Below, in pieces: positions 25,940 to 37,900 of a stretch of 64,000 nt of DNA (position 1 is its first letter; each line of letters starts with the position of its first letter). Made by a program: the position numbers and the translations under genes. The stretch is from Leptodactylus fallax. Its lineage: Eukaryota; Chordata; Amphibia; Anura; Leptodactylidae. The stretch is taken from the NCBI GenBank assembly GCA_947044405.1, contig CAMRHE010000457.1, forward strand, positions 546,001-610,000, given 5' to 3'. The notes beneath the pieces were generated by a model, which saw only the letters and a list, made by a program, of their open reading frames with translations, was not told the origin of the DNA and did not search any database.

Positions 25940-27559
25940 CAGTACAGACCAAAAGTTTGGACACACCTTCTCATTCCAAGAGTTTTCTGTAGTTTCATGA
26001 CTATAAAAATTGTAGATTCACACTGAAGGCATCAAAACTATGAATTAACACATGTGGAATTATATACTTAACAAAAAAGTGTGAAACAACTGAAAATATG
26101 TCTTATATTCTAGGTTCTTCAAAGTATCCACCTTTTGCTTTGATTACTGCTTTGCACACTCTTGGCATTCTCTTGATGAGCTTCAAGAGGTAGTCACCTG
26201 AAATGGTCTTCCAACAGTCTTGAAGGAGTTCCCAGAGATGCTTAGCATTTGTTGGCCCTTTTGCCTTCACTCTGCGGTCCAGCTCACCCCAAACCATCTC
26301 GATTGGGTTCAGGTCTGGTGACTGTGGAGGCCAGGTAGCACCCCATCACTCTCCTTCTTGGTCAAATAGCCCTTACACGGTCTGGAGGTGTGTTTGGGGT
26401 CATTGTCCTGTTGAAAAATAAATGATGGTCCAAGTAAACGCAACCGGATGGAATAGCATGCCGCTGCAAGATGCTGTGGTAACCATGCTGGTTCAGTATT
26501 CCTTCAATTTTCAATAAATCCCCAACAGTGTCACCAGCAAAGCACCCCCACACCATCACACCTCCTCCTCCATGCTTCACGGTGGGAACCAGGCATGTAG
26601 AGTCCATTCGTTCACCTTTTCTGCGTCGCACAAAGACACAGTGGTTGGAACCAAAGATCTCAAATTTGGACTCATCAGACCAAAGCACAGATTTCCACAG
26701 GTCTAATGTCCATTCCTTGTGTTCTTTAGCCTAAACAAGTCTCTTCTTCTTGTTGCCTGTCCTTAGCAGTGGTTTCCTAGCAGCTATTTTACCATGAAGG
26801 CCTGCTGCACACAGTCTCCTCTTAACAGTTGTTGTAGAGATGTGTCTGCTGCTAGAACTCTGTGTGGCATTGACCTGGTCTCTAATCTGAGCTGCTGTTA
26901 ACCTGCGATTTCTGAGGCTGGTGACTCGGATGAACTTATCCTCCGCAGCAGAGGTGACTCTTGGCCTTCCTTTCCTGGGGCGGTCCTCATGTGAGCCAGT
27001 TTCTTTGTAGCGCTTGATGGTTTTGGCCACTGCACTTGGGGACACTTTCAAAGTTTTCCCAATTTTTCGGACTGACTGACCTTCATTTCTTAAAGTAATG
27101 ATGGCCACTCTTTTTTTCTTTACTTAGCTGCTTTTTTTCTTGCCATAATACAAATTCTAACACTCCATTCAGTAGGACTATCAGCTGTGTATCCACCTGA
27201 CTTCTGAACAACACAACTGATGGTCCCAACCCCATTTATAAGGCAAGAAATCCCACTTATTAAACCTGACAGGGCACACCTGTGAAGTGAAAACCATTTC
27301 AGGTGACTACCTCTTGAAGCTCATCAAGCGAATGCCAAGAGTGTGCAAAGCAGTAATCAAAGCAAAGGTGGCTACTTTGAAGAACCTAGAATATAAGACA
27401 TAGTTTCAGTTGTTTCACACTTTTTTGTTAAGTATATAATTCCACATGTGTTAATTCATAGTTTTGATGCCTTCAGTGTGAATCTACAATTTTTATAGTC
27501 ATGAAAATACAGAAAACTCTTGGAATGAGAAGGTGTGTCCAAACTTTTGGTCTGTACTG
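25940..27559 (-). mobile_element. Tc1/mariner transposon, 1620 bp, near full length
   Basis: Ends CAGTACAGACCAAAAG and its inverted copy, each flanked by TA (25938-25939 and 27560-27561). Inverted repeats are about 200 bp long. The transposase lies on the minus strand and is broken. Inserted in intron 1 of gene 2. Confidence 0.93.
26103..27108 (-). pseudogene. Tc1 transposase, frameshifted
   Basis: Three minus-strand frames cover the protein. 27108-26731 holds the paired DNA-binding helix-turn-helix (MAIITLRNEGQSVRKIGKTL, then the GRPR hook RKGRPRVTS). 26688-26362 starts in the catalytic domain with LWSDESKFEIF (first Asp) and VKHGGGGVMVWGCFAG; it is frameshifted before the second catalytic Asp. 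26297-26103 is the C-terminal part MVWGELDRRVKAKGPTNAKH onward. The breaks make this transposase inactive. Confidence 0.88.
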
Positions 27560-27561
27560 TA

Positions 27562-28448
27562 TATGACCTGTTTTTGAATTGCTGGATACTTTATTCACTA
27601 AATCAAAACTCAATGTATTCCTATGGAGCTCAGAACAAGGCTATCATAGGAATACAGTGAAAGCCTGAGAAGCAGGTCATGTGGGACAGTGCCAGGAACT
27701 ATATCTGCGAAATAAGGCAACAGTTAAGTTTAACGCTTATGTCACCCCACATAACCACCTATGTATGGTTTCTACTAACAGACTCCCTTTAAGTACAGAA
27801 CTTATAGGAGTCCCAACTCTAGACTTATACCATTTACTACATACGTCTATTCTCTGCATTCTATTAGTAAAGTACTGTGTTGTGTATATTTTGAGCTCAC
27901 TATGGGGGACTTGTATATTTGCACTGTAATACTGTTTTACTATATTGTGCTGCTGTCACTTTAAATACCACTGTTGAGTCATCACACCATTCATTCTAAC
28001 ATATTTTGGAAGGGGGGTGGTGCGGTGATTCCCCCATAAGTGGAGCTTTGCTGTGCTTATAGGTTGTACTGCAGGTTTTCTTCAGTGCACTAAGCATGGT
28101 ATTACCTACTCACACTACGGCATGGCTTTATATGTCATGCTGGGACAGGAATACTCACTATATATAGTAGATTTCCCCCACCTTTCCGAAGTCAGTCCTG
28201 AAACAGTTTAGCAGAAACTGGATCTGTATCAGATTTGGAACTTCTGAACCACATCCTGGAAGCTGGAAGAGCAAACTCTGGGTAGCTCTGAGTCCATGTC
28301 ATCTTGACATTCAATCCCCCCTTGAAAATAAGTCTGACGTCTCTATGAGCTTTGCAAATCTGAGGTTGTCATTGAGGATCATCTACTGCAACTGTTGTGT
28401 TTCTTTGTGACCAGTTCTGAACCATTTTATAACTACAACTACCTGATG
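27562..28448. other. Gene 2 intron spacer
   Basis: No exon, transposon end or RNA gene recognised. A purine and GT-rich stretch (GGAAGGGGGGTGGTG) near 28008 is the only compositional feature. Confidence 0.4.
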
Positions 28449-28450
28449 TA

Positions 28451-29380
28451 CAGTCATGGCCAAAAGTTTTGAGAATGATACAAATTTTAATTTTTACAAA
28501 GTCTACTGCTTCAGTTTTTCTAATGGCAATTTGCATATACTCCAGAATGTTATAAAGAGTGATCAGCTTAACAGCAATTACTTGCAAAGTCAATATTTGC
28601 CTAGAAAATGAACTTTATCCCCCAAAACACATTTCAACATCATTGCAGCCCTGCCTTAAAAGGACCACCTAACATCGTTTCAGTGATTGCTCCATTAACA
28701 CAGGTGTGGGTGTTGATGAGGACAGGGCTGGAGATCAATCTGTCATGATTAAGTAAGAATGACACCACTGGACACTTTAAAAGGAGGCTGGTGCTTGCCA
28801 TCATTCTGTTAACCATGGTTATCTCTAAAGAAACACGTGCAGTCATCACTGCACTGCACAAAAATGGCCTAACTGGGAAGAGTATTGCAGCTAGAAAGAT
28901 TGCACCTCAGTCAACAATCTATCGCATCATCAAGAACTTCAAGGAGAGAGGTTCCATTGGTGCCAAAAAGGCTCCAGGGCGCCCAAGAAAGACCAGCAAG
29001 CAGCAGGACCGTCTCTTAAAAGTGTTTCAGCTGCGGGATCGGGCTACCAGCAGTGCAGAGCTTGCTGAGGAATGGCAGCAGGCAGGTGTGAGTGCATCTG
29101 CACGCACTGTGAGGCGGAGACTCTTGGAGCAAGGCCTGGTCTCAAGGAGGGCAGCAAAGAAGCCACTTCTCTCCAGAAAAAACATCAGGGACAGACTGAT
29201 ATTCTGCAAAAGGTACAGGGAGTGGACTGCTGAGGACTGGGGGAAAGTCATTTTCTCTGATGAATCCCCTTTTCGATTGTTTGGAACATCTGGAAAACAG
29301 CTTATTCGGAGAAGAAGAGGTGAGCACTACCACCAGTCTTGTCTCATGCCAACTGTAAAGCATCCTGAAACCATTCATCA
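28451..29380 (+). mobile_element. Second Tc1 family, 3'-truncated copy
   Basis: The left end CAGTCATGGCCAAAAGTTTT follows TA (28449-28450). The sequence is Tc1-like to about 29380, then loses similarity; no right inverted repeat is present. From about 29461 the sequence is paralogous to gene 1 intron sequence at 14521, so the element was cut by the same rearrangement that shortened gene 2. Confidence 0.8.
28815..29380 (+). pseudogene. Tc1 transposase, N-terminal two thirds
   Basis: From ATG 28815 the frame encodes MVISKETRAVITALHKNGL, a paired helix-turn-helix DNA-binding domain with the hook PGRPRKTS, then ARTVRRRLLEQGLVSRRAAK, and the catalytic start WGKVIFSDESPFRLFG with the first Asp. 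It is open up to the truncation, after which the second Asp and the Glu are missing. Confidence 0.85.
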
Positions 29381-29539
29381 AAATTTTGTGGTGGTTTTTT
29401 TTGTCATGGCACTACTGCTGAAAACATGTGCCGCTCACAGCATTGCAAAGGTTAAAAGGTGCCTGGGAAAACCCGTAATATAAAATGTCATATTAAATAG
29501 GACCTTTCACACGTTCCACTGCACTACCAATGGGATCAA

Positions 29540-29580
29540 GCCTGAGGAAGTTCATAATCCTGAATGAAACGTTACACGCA
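29540..29580 (+). ncRNA. Hammerhead-like core, Penelope-type
   Basis: CTGAGGA (29542-29548) fits the CUGANGA core, TTCA and TGAA can pair as helix II, and GAAAC follows at 29566-29570. Both conserved hammerhead boxes are present, although the outer helices could not be confirmed by eye. Confidence 0.35.
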
Positions 29581-29838
29581 ATTTTTGATTCTACAATACT
29601 ATTTTGTTACTATATAACCAGATAACATGGCGGTGTGATATATGAAACCATTCTATTCTACCTTTTCACTAAAAAACCTGTGCAGTGATTTCTACATATA
29701 ATATATTATATTATATGCGCTTACTATTTGTGACTGCATGTTATTTCATTAGATAACTCATAATATGTAATGATTTGTCTTTTATATATAGTCTATGAAG
29801 ATGTATTATTAATCAGAATGTATTTATTAAATTTTTAG

Positions 29839-30204
29839 GTTCCGCATCCTCTTCACCATTCATGGTTACACAACCAGATACCATTACCTGTCATAGAGAT
29901 GACTCTGTCACACTAAACTGCTCGTACAGCCAATATACAGGGAATGATGTCCTCAAGGTTAATATTTACTGGAGAGTGGGCAGTATAACCGGACCTTATG
30001 TCTATCACCCCTACAAAGAAATGGTTCATCCCAGTTACAGAGGAAGGACGGAAATAAAAGGACCGGCAGATCTCCATATACGGGGGCTGCAGATGTCAGA
30101 CAACTCCACATATTACTGCTTTGTGATGCTCAAACTGTGTACAGGAAATATCAAACATAATAATTTCATTCAGTATGGAAAAGGAACACGACTTATTGTG
30201 ACAG
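29839..30204 (+). CDS. Gene 2 exon: NKp30-like V-set Ig domain (type C)
   Basis: A 366-bp exon between ATTTTTAG and GTACTT, phase 1. It encodes GSASSSPFMVTQPDTITCHR, then VTLNCSYSQYTG, NIYWRVGS, ADLHIRGLQMSDNSTYYC and QYGKGTRLIVTG. It differs from the gene 1 and 3 copies by a few substitutions and has an additional cysteine in TITCHR. No stop or frameshift. The exon remains intact although the leader of the same gene appears damaged. Confidence 0.84.
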
Positions 30205-30287
30205 GTACTTTTATATCACTACTGGAACTTTATTCTGCAGGTACAGGAAGGCTTCCTTTTATTGTAAGCCTTATTCAGTTGACTGGG

Positions 30288-30939
30288 TGTAAGGGTCTTG
30301 CCAGATGTAGCAATATCCTTTACTACTGCAGGGGACTGGGAGAAAGGACAGAGACAAGTGAGCCCTAATCTCACCCCAGCCACTGTCCCTTCCTATTGCC
30401 TCAGTTTACCCTAAACGGTAAAAGGACAACCTGAAGACGAGCCCTATACTGAGTAAGTGACAACACTGAACACAGACAGAACAAAACGACAAAAAGAGAG
30501 GTCAGCAAGCCAAGGGGTCGGTAACAGATGAGCAATGTAGTACAGAATCAAAATCCGAGAGAGTAGTCAAAAGTCAAGGCCAGAGGTCAGGAATAGAAAT
30601 ACAGGTAACAAAACAGCAAGGAGTAATAGCCAGAACGCACGAAGCAATAACCAGCGACCATGTGAATGTGAGCAAAAAATAGATAGGAAGAAAGAACCCG
30701 CCCCAGACTTGATAGGAGGAAAGGCTGTCAATGACACAGGCAAGGCAAAATTAACTATTAGTGGAGCAGAGGAAAACCAAGGAAATAGACGGGTGTGGCA
30801 GAAAATCAATTACATAATCTATCAGTGTTCAGACTGGACAACAAGAATCTTAAACAAGGAGTCAAACTGAGCACGCCTCCTGCGCCGCTGTGTGCGGGCG
30901 GAGGGTGGTGCAGAGACCCAAACAGGCAGAGACTTTACA
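30288..30939. mobile_element. LTR-like insertion, target duplication CTGGG
   Basis: Starts TGTAAGGGTC and ends CTTTACA, flanked by CTGGG at 30283-30287 and 30940-30944. The paralogous intron in gene 1 (17099-17105, GACTGGGACAG) shows the uninterrupted site, so the boundaries are exact. TG...CA ends and a 5-bp duplication indicate a solo LTR; no coding capacity. Confidence 0.8.
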
Positions 30940-31065
30940 CTGGGACAGTTGGGAACATTTCTGCAACAAATCTTCCTTATGGTATGTTCACATGTGGCAG
31001 ACGTGTTACAGAAATTTTTGCAACTGAAAGTCCATTTCATACTTTTGCATAGGGTTGTTACTAGG

Positions 31066-31897
31066 TGTGATGATTCCACTTAAATATGGCTATAACTCAA
31101 AGATGTATTTTGATCTCTGGGTAGCGTATCTCTTTCTTGATTCCATTTTATCTAACTGTGTGTAGCTCTAATCCTAGGTGTATGTTGACAGTAGTGGCAA
31201 CAAGGTAACAATAGGGCTTTGTATTCCTCCCAGAATGGCTCCATTGAATTCCTACCTAGCCCCTGGGTGATCAAATAAACATGTATTGTTTAACCTAGGC
31301 TATTGATCAGACGTGGTTGATAACATATAGACGGTATTGTGTCATTCCACAATCCCATCTCCTTACAAAGAATCTTGACTTGATTGCGTTAATCAATCAG
31401 ACTTGCCATCGCCGGTGACCTCATTCTGGGTGGTGTAATCAAGGGTATAAAAGATGAGGTATGAGGTCAGTGAGAGAGAGACTACTGTAGTGAGGATACT
31501 GTGATGAGCATGCAAGCTGGAATGCTGTGTTGATGCTGCTGCTAGAAGCCTCCACTGGTTATCACCACATGCTATGTGTGAGTGTTGGATTATAGAGCCA
31601 CATCAAGGACATGTGTGGTAAAGTAATTATTTCAATTTTATTCCCTTTTTATTTTTATGCGCTGTATATTGTAACTAGTAACTGTTAATGCTTGTATACA
31701 TCTGCATATCTGTTCTGAACTGCATGTGTTAGATGTTAATACCGACCCATCTAGGGGTTAATAAATATACAAAATTTAGAAAGCTTGTCTTGTATTTATC
31801 CTGTGGACCCAGCACTCACTGGCGGTGAGTGTGGTTTTTAGTAAAGAAGTCTCAGGTGTGGGCCAACGCGGTGTTGGCGCACTGAGGATCTTTCACA
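31066..31897 (+). mobile_element. Solo LTR, target duplication CTAGG
   Basis: TGTGATGATTCCAC to CTTTCACA, 832 bp, flanked by CTAGG (31061-31065, 31898-31902). Same family as the LTRs of the element at 1-3904 but about 115 bp shorter by internal deletion. Confidence 0.9.
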
Positions 31898-31902
31898 CTA
31901 GG

Positions 31903-32617
31903 GAAGAGCGAACCGATTTGGATTGAACTAGATTAATCTCAAATTTTCCAAAAGTTCTGACCCAAACTTGGACCTTTTGGGGTTCATCACCCATGAAACA
32001 CTATTATCTACTATTATCTCTCCAGACCCCAGAATATAATAAGTGGAGCCCCAGGGGAGGGGGGTAAAAATAACAGGGAATCCTCGTTGCATCCAATGGT
32101 ACCCTGGTGTCCTCTTCTGGCCTGTAGATGATGTCTCACGCCCCACAATTGGGCCTTAACAATCATGTGGGACGCATCAACACCATGATGCTTTGACACA
32201 GAAAGTGAGGTAGTAAATCACTTACTAGCTGGGAGCCTGTGTATATTTTTCTTTCTCCCTCCAGCAGTCTCCTCCTCCCCATCACCTCTCCATTGACTTC
32301 TTTGTATGAGGCTGAAAGTCCATATCCACTCTCTGGATATGGGTTCTATTAGTGATAAACCAAGTGAAAATGGTCTGAAAAAATGGAGAAAAAAGCATTT
32401 TTCTTTAATAATATATATGACAAATGTTCTTATATTTACTTGTACTATTTATTCATTTATGAAAAGTTGTTTCATATTTCACGGGACACTATAAATGTTC
32501 ATTGGCATTTTTTTAAATTAAAATATTTAATTTTTAAAGGTGTTAGGTGTTGGAGGAGCCAGGAACTGCCAGCTATTCATGTGAATTGCTGGGTGGGTCC
32601 TATAATTCAAATGAATG
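31903..32617. other. Gene 2 intron, paralogous to gene 1 17226-17520 and 18930-19005
   Basis: 31903-32480 parallels gene 1 intron sequence up to about 17520. From about 32540 the sequence instead parallels the 3' flank of gene 1 (18925 onward). The 1.4-kb stretch in between, which contains the membrane exon 18320-18453 in gene 1, is therefore missing from gene 2. Confidence 0.65.
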
Positions 32618-33728
32618 TGTGGCATCACAGAGCTGGCTATGGCAGGGCTGAGGGTGATATCTGTAGTAATTGCATTATTTCCTGTTGCTTTATAGCCTGT
32701 GTGACATAGCAGGGGGTCCTGAGTCTCACACAACACAGCGCCACCTAGTGAGCCTCACACATGCATTACACCTCCCATAGGATTGAATAGTAACCAAATG
32801 TCCAATGGGAGGACATCACCTGGGTAAAGGGGAGGAGTCAGCTGATCACTGGGTCCCCATGGTAACACCCCTACAGGAAGGCCCTGTGGGTGAGGAGTTA
32901 GAAGTGTGGAGTGTTAGGAGGAGGAGGTGAGGAGAGGAGTGTGATGTCCTGTGAAGAAAACAGTGAGTTTAGTGCAGGTATCTCAAGTCCAGGAAGGTTG
33001 GAGAGCTGACCTACTCCAGCTATTCAGAAGATCCTATCCCCTGTCTGCCTAGCCATCGCCCTGAAGGAAGTCAAGCATCATCCTCTTGTAAGCATGAGAC
33101 TGTGGAGAGAACATTCTGGAACACGTGCTCCATAGCAAGTATCACAGGATCCAGAGGCCAAGGCCAGACCTGTGGAACATCCCACCACCCTGACTATTGT
33201 ACCCCGAAACTCTGAGCTATCAGGACCACATAACGTGAGTGGGGAATATTGTGTGCTAGTATGGTGGTGGGCATCCTCCTATGGGCCAAATAGGAGCCCA
33301 GACGCACCTCAGGGCTGAAGCACTGAAGAATAAAGGGCAGGAACATCTTTCATTAAGTCTGCCCTGCACCCCAGGACTTTGCTGTGTCACCAGGCGTACC
33401 CCGTTATTGTGTATTGAAGAAACTGTTTCAGTATTTGTGTCTCCACACCCATGGAAGAAAAAGTTCAACTTTACAACTGTTTCTGTGTCTGACTCTGCAC
33501 CAACAAGATCAGGGTGCCCCAAACACCACCAGTCGGCACAGTATAGGGGAAGCGCCCCGGGGGAACAATCACCACCAACATTTGTGCAGCCCCCTCATCA
33601 CCGGTACCAGTGGTGGTAACGTGGGACAGCACCAGCGCTGCGCCCTCATGCCCAGAGACCGTGACAAGTGTGCGCTGTTTGCACCCCGCAATCCCAACTG
33701 CAGCATTACCCCCCATCTGGTCACCGCA
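32618..33728. mobile_element. Solo LTR, target duplication AATG
   Basis: TGTGGCATCACAG to GTCACCGCA, 1111 bp, flanked by AATG at 32614-32617 and 33729-33732. Gene 1 (AATGAATGCAGATGGG at about 18998) shows the empty site. Open frames inside are not recognisable proteins. Confidence 0.8.
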
Positions 33729-34210
33729 AATGCAGATGGGTTCACCTCATTTATAAGGAGACACATACCTTCTAAAATCAGTCGCACCATTGGGAGGGGA
33801 GGCAACAATTTTGTCCATGTGTGTATATAGAGTCGGTTATGATACAGGGTGTTACCACCATTCAGACCAATCCACACACATTGACTAGACTGGCAGTGCG
33901 AAGTAGCCAATGTGAAGTATCAGAAAGACCACCACCCTATATTCCTCCCTGTTTGAAATGACAGCCAATTACCGGGATGTTCCGGAGTTAAAAAAAAAAA
34001 GTCTTGCCTGAGACTCCTAGCATCACACATTGCAGATGCTCCAATATTAGAGAGGCCTTGGTACACAGCCATTACTAGAGCCCGAAAATGTCTGCGAATA
34101 GATGGCTAAGTACACTTTCACAGGCTCTTTTCCATGCGGAGATTGCACATTTTTGCTACAACATAGCACAAGCTCCATATTCATTCACTATTATTTTTCA
34201 TTTCCCACAG

Positions 34211-34380
34211 GTTTTCGAGAATCATTTCTAAACTCCCAAATTTTGACAGCTATAATTTATGTGGCAGTCAAAAGTCTCATCATCCTTGTACTTGTGATCT
34301 TGTCTCTCTTATATCTGACGAAAAGAAGCCTTCAGTCTGATGAGGAACCTTACATTAACCTTCAAGCACTTGAGACATAA
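34211..34380 (+). CDS. Gene 2 last exon: lysine-bearing transmembrane segment with YINL tail
   Basis: Follows TTTCCCACAG in phase 1 and ends in TAA at 34378-34380. It encodes GFRESFLNSQ, a membrane segment TAIIYVAVKSLIILVLVILS with lysine in its outer half, then a tail of about 22 residues, KRSLQSDEEPYINLQALET. It is unrelated in sequence to the last exon of genes 1 and 3. The lysine suggests adaptor pairing as in PILR-beta. The tail tyrosine in PYINL is not a classical ITIM (Glu at -2) but fits a YxN-type SH2 docking site. AATAAATAAATG at 34905 could end the transcript. Confidence 0.8.
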
Positions 34381-34904
34381 CTAGACTTAAAACCAAAACT
34401 TATTTGCCATGGAGCTAATGTCAAGTGTCAAAAGATTGACTTGAACTATGTATATAACCTGTTTTAGTATCTTAAAGGTCCCATAAGAATAATCCCAGCC
34501 AATGTAAACCACAAGTCAGGGCAAAGATTGGTTGCTGAGGGTTTTAGTAGTCGGACCTATGGTGCCAGCCCACCCTGACAATTTTGTAGGATTGGTTGAC
34601 TATAGGTATTTGGCTGACTTTTGTTCAGCTTATGACAGGGGAAAAGGGATCAGACATGTGGAAATTTAACATGCCCAATCTTCTGTCATTAAGAAAAATA
34701 ACCTGCCGCCAGAGGTGACTGACATTTCTCTATGCTGTATAGGTAGATGTTCAGTTAACAACTATTGACTATGTATGGCCACCTTCATCGGTCTCCCGTT
34801 CTAACCTTGCAATGTGGCCCATTAGAACTTATAGGTATATTTTATTATAGACCGAGGACGCTGGAAATATTTGCCACTTCTTCTAATCTTAAAATGTTAA
34901 TTTT

Positions 34905-34910
34905 AATAAA
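34905..34910 (+). terminator. Candidate polyadenylation signal of gene 2
   Basis: AATAAA, overlapping a second AATAAA, about 525 bases after the stop codon of gene 2. Confidence 0.4.
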
Positions 34911-37900
34911 TAAATGTACTGTACAAGTACAGGAGAATGGAGTGTGTGGGGTAGAGATGAGAAGTTCATAGGTTCATTTATATATTGATTTGGAACTTTA
35001 TAGATTTTTTGGTTTGTACTGGCAAAATAATAAAACGTCAGGATGGTTAGTAGAGATCAGCAAACCCAAATTTTGAGGGTTTGCTATCTATAAACCAGTT
35101 ATATTCTGGGTTTTTTTCAGATTCCGCGGTGGAATTTGGTCAAGCAAAAAAAATTCAAGTTCAAATTGCTGAAGCTGAATTTTACAAATTCCGCCATGTG
35201 AACATATCCTAAAGGTTCACTTACTTTTGCCACTCACAGATATGTGATATTGGCTCATTCTAATATCAAGTCTAATATTTTTGACTCATTTGTTTGATTT
35301 GATTCTCTTTATCCATTCACTTGTGAGAATATCTGATGTAGTTTTAGGTTAAATTTATGCAGAAATATCGAAAATTCTGAAGGGTTTGCAAACTTTCCAG
35401 CACCATGGTACATGTTGTGTCCATGTTACCCATACCTTCTTTTTTATGCACAACCAAGGTGGGGATCCTTCCACCTATTGGTGGGGTACTGATCATTATG
35501 GGGATGTAGTGCACATTGATGTCCCCAGAAATGACCAACACATTTTCCTGAACACGTGGGACACTTTACTGTCTCTCCTAGACAGCCACAGTGTGTGAGG
35601 GTCTCCCTAACCTCCCATTCCAAAACCATTAGCAAGACAGCACAAAATATAAAATACAAAACAAAAAACAAAAACCAGGAAAGATAAAAAGTTTCCTGTC
35701 AAGCCCGAAATTTTTGAAAAAATTCAGGCGGAATTATGTTCGACCAGAACTGATTCGCTCATCTCTATTCTTTTAACTAATGATTGTTGCAAAAGAGATT
35801 TTACTTCCTCTTAAATTCTGTGGTTTTTGTGTTCGCACCCACATCAACTAAAAATATAAGAGAAAAAAAAAAAGAAATCAGAAAACATTTGCCTCACACG
35901 ATGGGTGAATTTTCTATTACTGGAGCGTAGCAGTTTGGAGCAACAGAACCTTCCTCGGTGCTCCAGATTGCTCATTTGTATATTGTGAAACAAATGAACA
36001 TCTCAGTAACAGAGGTACAAATTTTAATGGAGAATGAGGTTTTGTATTCAGTTAAGCCTGACCTATCTCACGGTGCTCCTGATTTCATATGCTTCACCCT
36101 CTTGACAGACTCCCTTTCAGGATAGACCATAAGATCCTCCGGAACCTCTGTAAGATGGGATAATGTTGCTGAAATTGTCCAACTGCTTTTGTGTGACAAA
36201 ATTGGCTACAAGATTTTTGTTTATTTTGTCTATTGTGTGGATTTAGTTTCCCGTAGAACTTTCTGCTTACATTCCATCATGTACAGATGTGTCCACCCTT
36301 AAGTTAGCTCAATTTTGGCTAAGGACCAGGCCCGCATGAAGAGGGGGCCCAGGCACATGGGCATTTGATCTAGGCAGGAAACAGCTGTTAGCACCACAGC
36401 ACATTATTACTGTGTTTGACTGGCAGGATATGACACATGAGCTGGCCGCTGGTAGATGCAGGGAGAGGCTAACTGTGTAACTCAAGATGTGGTGGTAGGG
36501 GGTTATGGAATACGCGGTAGAAAGAGATCTGACTAGAAGGAGGGGGTGTGGGGTTGTGGTTGCATGTGCAGCGTTTGTGTTTCTACAGTCAGTACAGGAT
36601 GGTGGCATAGCACAGGTACTTGATCTGGCATTTTCATTAACCTTGGCTAGATCTCGATGACAGATGGCGGCTACCTACTGGGGATCTGGACAATGAATGG
36701 TGAAGCATCCAAGAAGAAGGGAGAAACCTGTGAAAAACCACCATTATTGAATTTTTAGCATTCTTCATTAGCAGTGCACATCATTAGTATCTAATTAGGG
36801 TGGCCACACACTATGTACCTGATGGTCCTGGGCTGAAAGTGGTCCATAGACCAGAACTCTTTGTCTCGTAGTGATCTATAACATTGGGAATCCCTAACTC
36901 CAGGGACTCGGAGTATTATACATCACTATGATGCAATGAGTTCCGAACTCTGCACCACATTTAGCCTGGAAAATGCCGGCAATATACAGTCCGGATTTTC
37001 CAGACAGTATTTGCCTGTGTGCATGGGGTCTTAGATGCTGCCATCAGCAGTAACAACAGCATCTAAGAAGTTTTGTCACAATGCTTAATCCCCTACACCA
37101 TCTGACCCCCCCCCCCCCGCCCAATATGTTGTCGTGGTAGCTGGGGTCCTGACTAAACATCCTTTATTAACATCCTCACTTAAATATAATGGGGGATATA
37201 AAATAATATGGGGGACCCTGGCCCAAAGTTTCCTCCAGGGTCCATGGGATTCTAGTTATGCCACTGCTAAGGACTATTTCTCATGAAACCAATTCAGTAT
37301 TGGGGTCAGTATTACTGAGTATAATCATACATCTACAGTACCATATAGGAAGCACCAGATTTTTTAAATTCTTTATAACTCTTAAAAATTCTGCAGTGAT
37401 TTACAGATATCACTAACTCTCCTCAGCTGGGCTCACAATCTAACTTCCCTATCAATATGGTTTTGGAGTGTGGAACCAAACCCAGGTAAACACAGGGACA
37501 TATACAGGCTTTGTGCATACCATGAGCCATTTTGGTCAGGGGGGGGGGAACTCCAGAGGACCACAAAACAAGGCATGTATAGTAATATAATCAGTGGATC
37601 ATATCTAGATATAGATATGATTTTGCATGGAGTTTGGTATTGCTACATACAATTACGCCTTATTTGGGATTCTATTCTACAGTGTTATATTATTCTATTA
37701 GAGATCTATTTGATCCTTAGACTTTCATCTTATATAGTATTGAGGGTAATAGTCGGCGCTCCTCTTGTAGTTCATAAAACAAGAGGGTTTGGTGCCATCT
37801 ATTGGGGTGTTTATTATATCCTTCCGCCATATTGTGTCTCTCACTGTATTTATATATTGTCATTGGTTGATGTATTATATTAATAAAATATTACTTTTAT

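Larger units (their letters stand above)
25237..34380 (+). other. Gene 2: single-V receptor gene model, possibly disabled
   Basis: Leader 25237-25272, type C V exon 29839-30204, membrane exon 34211-34380, all on the + strand. No type A or B exon was found between leader and type C exon. The two later exons are intact and phase-compatible. The leader is one base short at its donor relative to gene 3, giving 36+366+170 nt, which is not a multiple of three; with a 37-nt leader the total would be 573. So the gene is either a pseudogene or uses another 5' exon. Three LTR insertions swell the intron between the V and membrane exons. Confidence 0.5.

Noticed and set aside
33256..33830. Overlapping frames of 88-148 codons
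   Set aside because: They lie inside the solo LTR 32618-33728 and contain no known domain.
35386..35671. Overlapping frames with clustered cysteines on the minus strand
   Set aside because: No recognisable fold, no splice context, and the interval lies within a MITE-like repeat.
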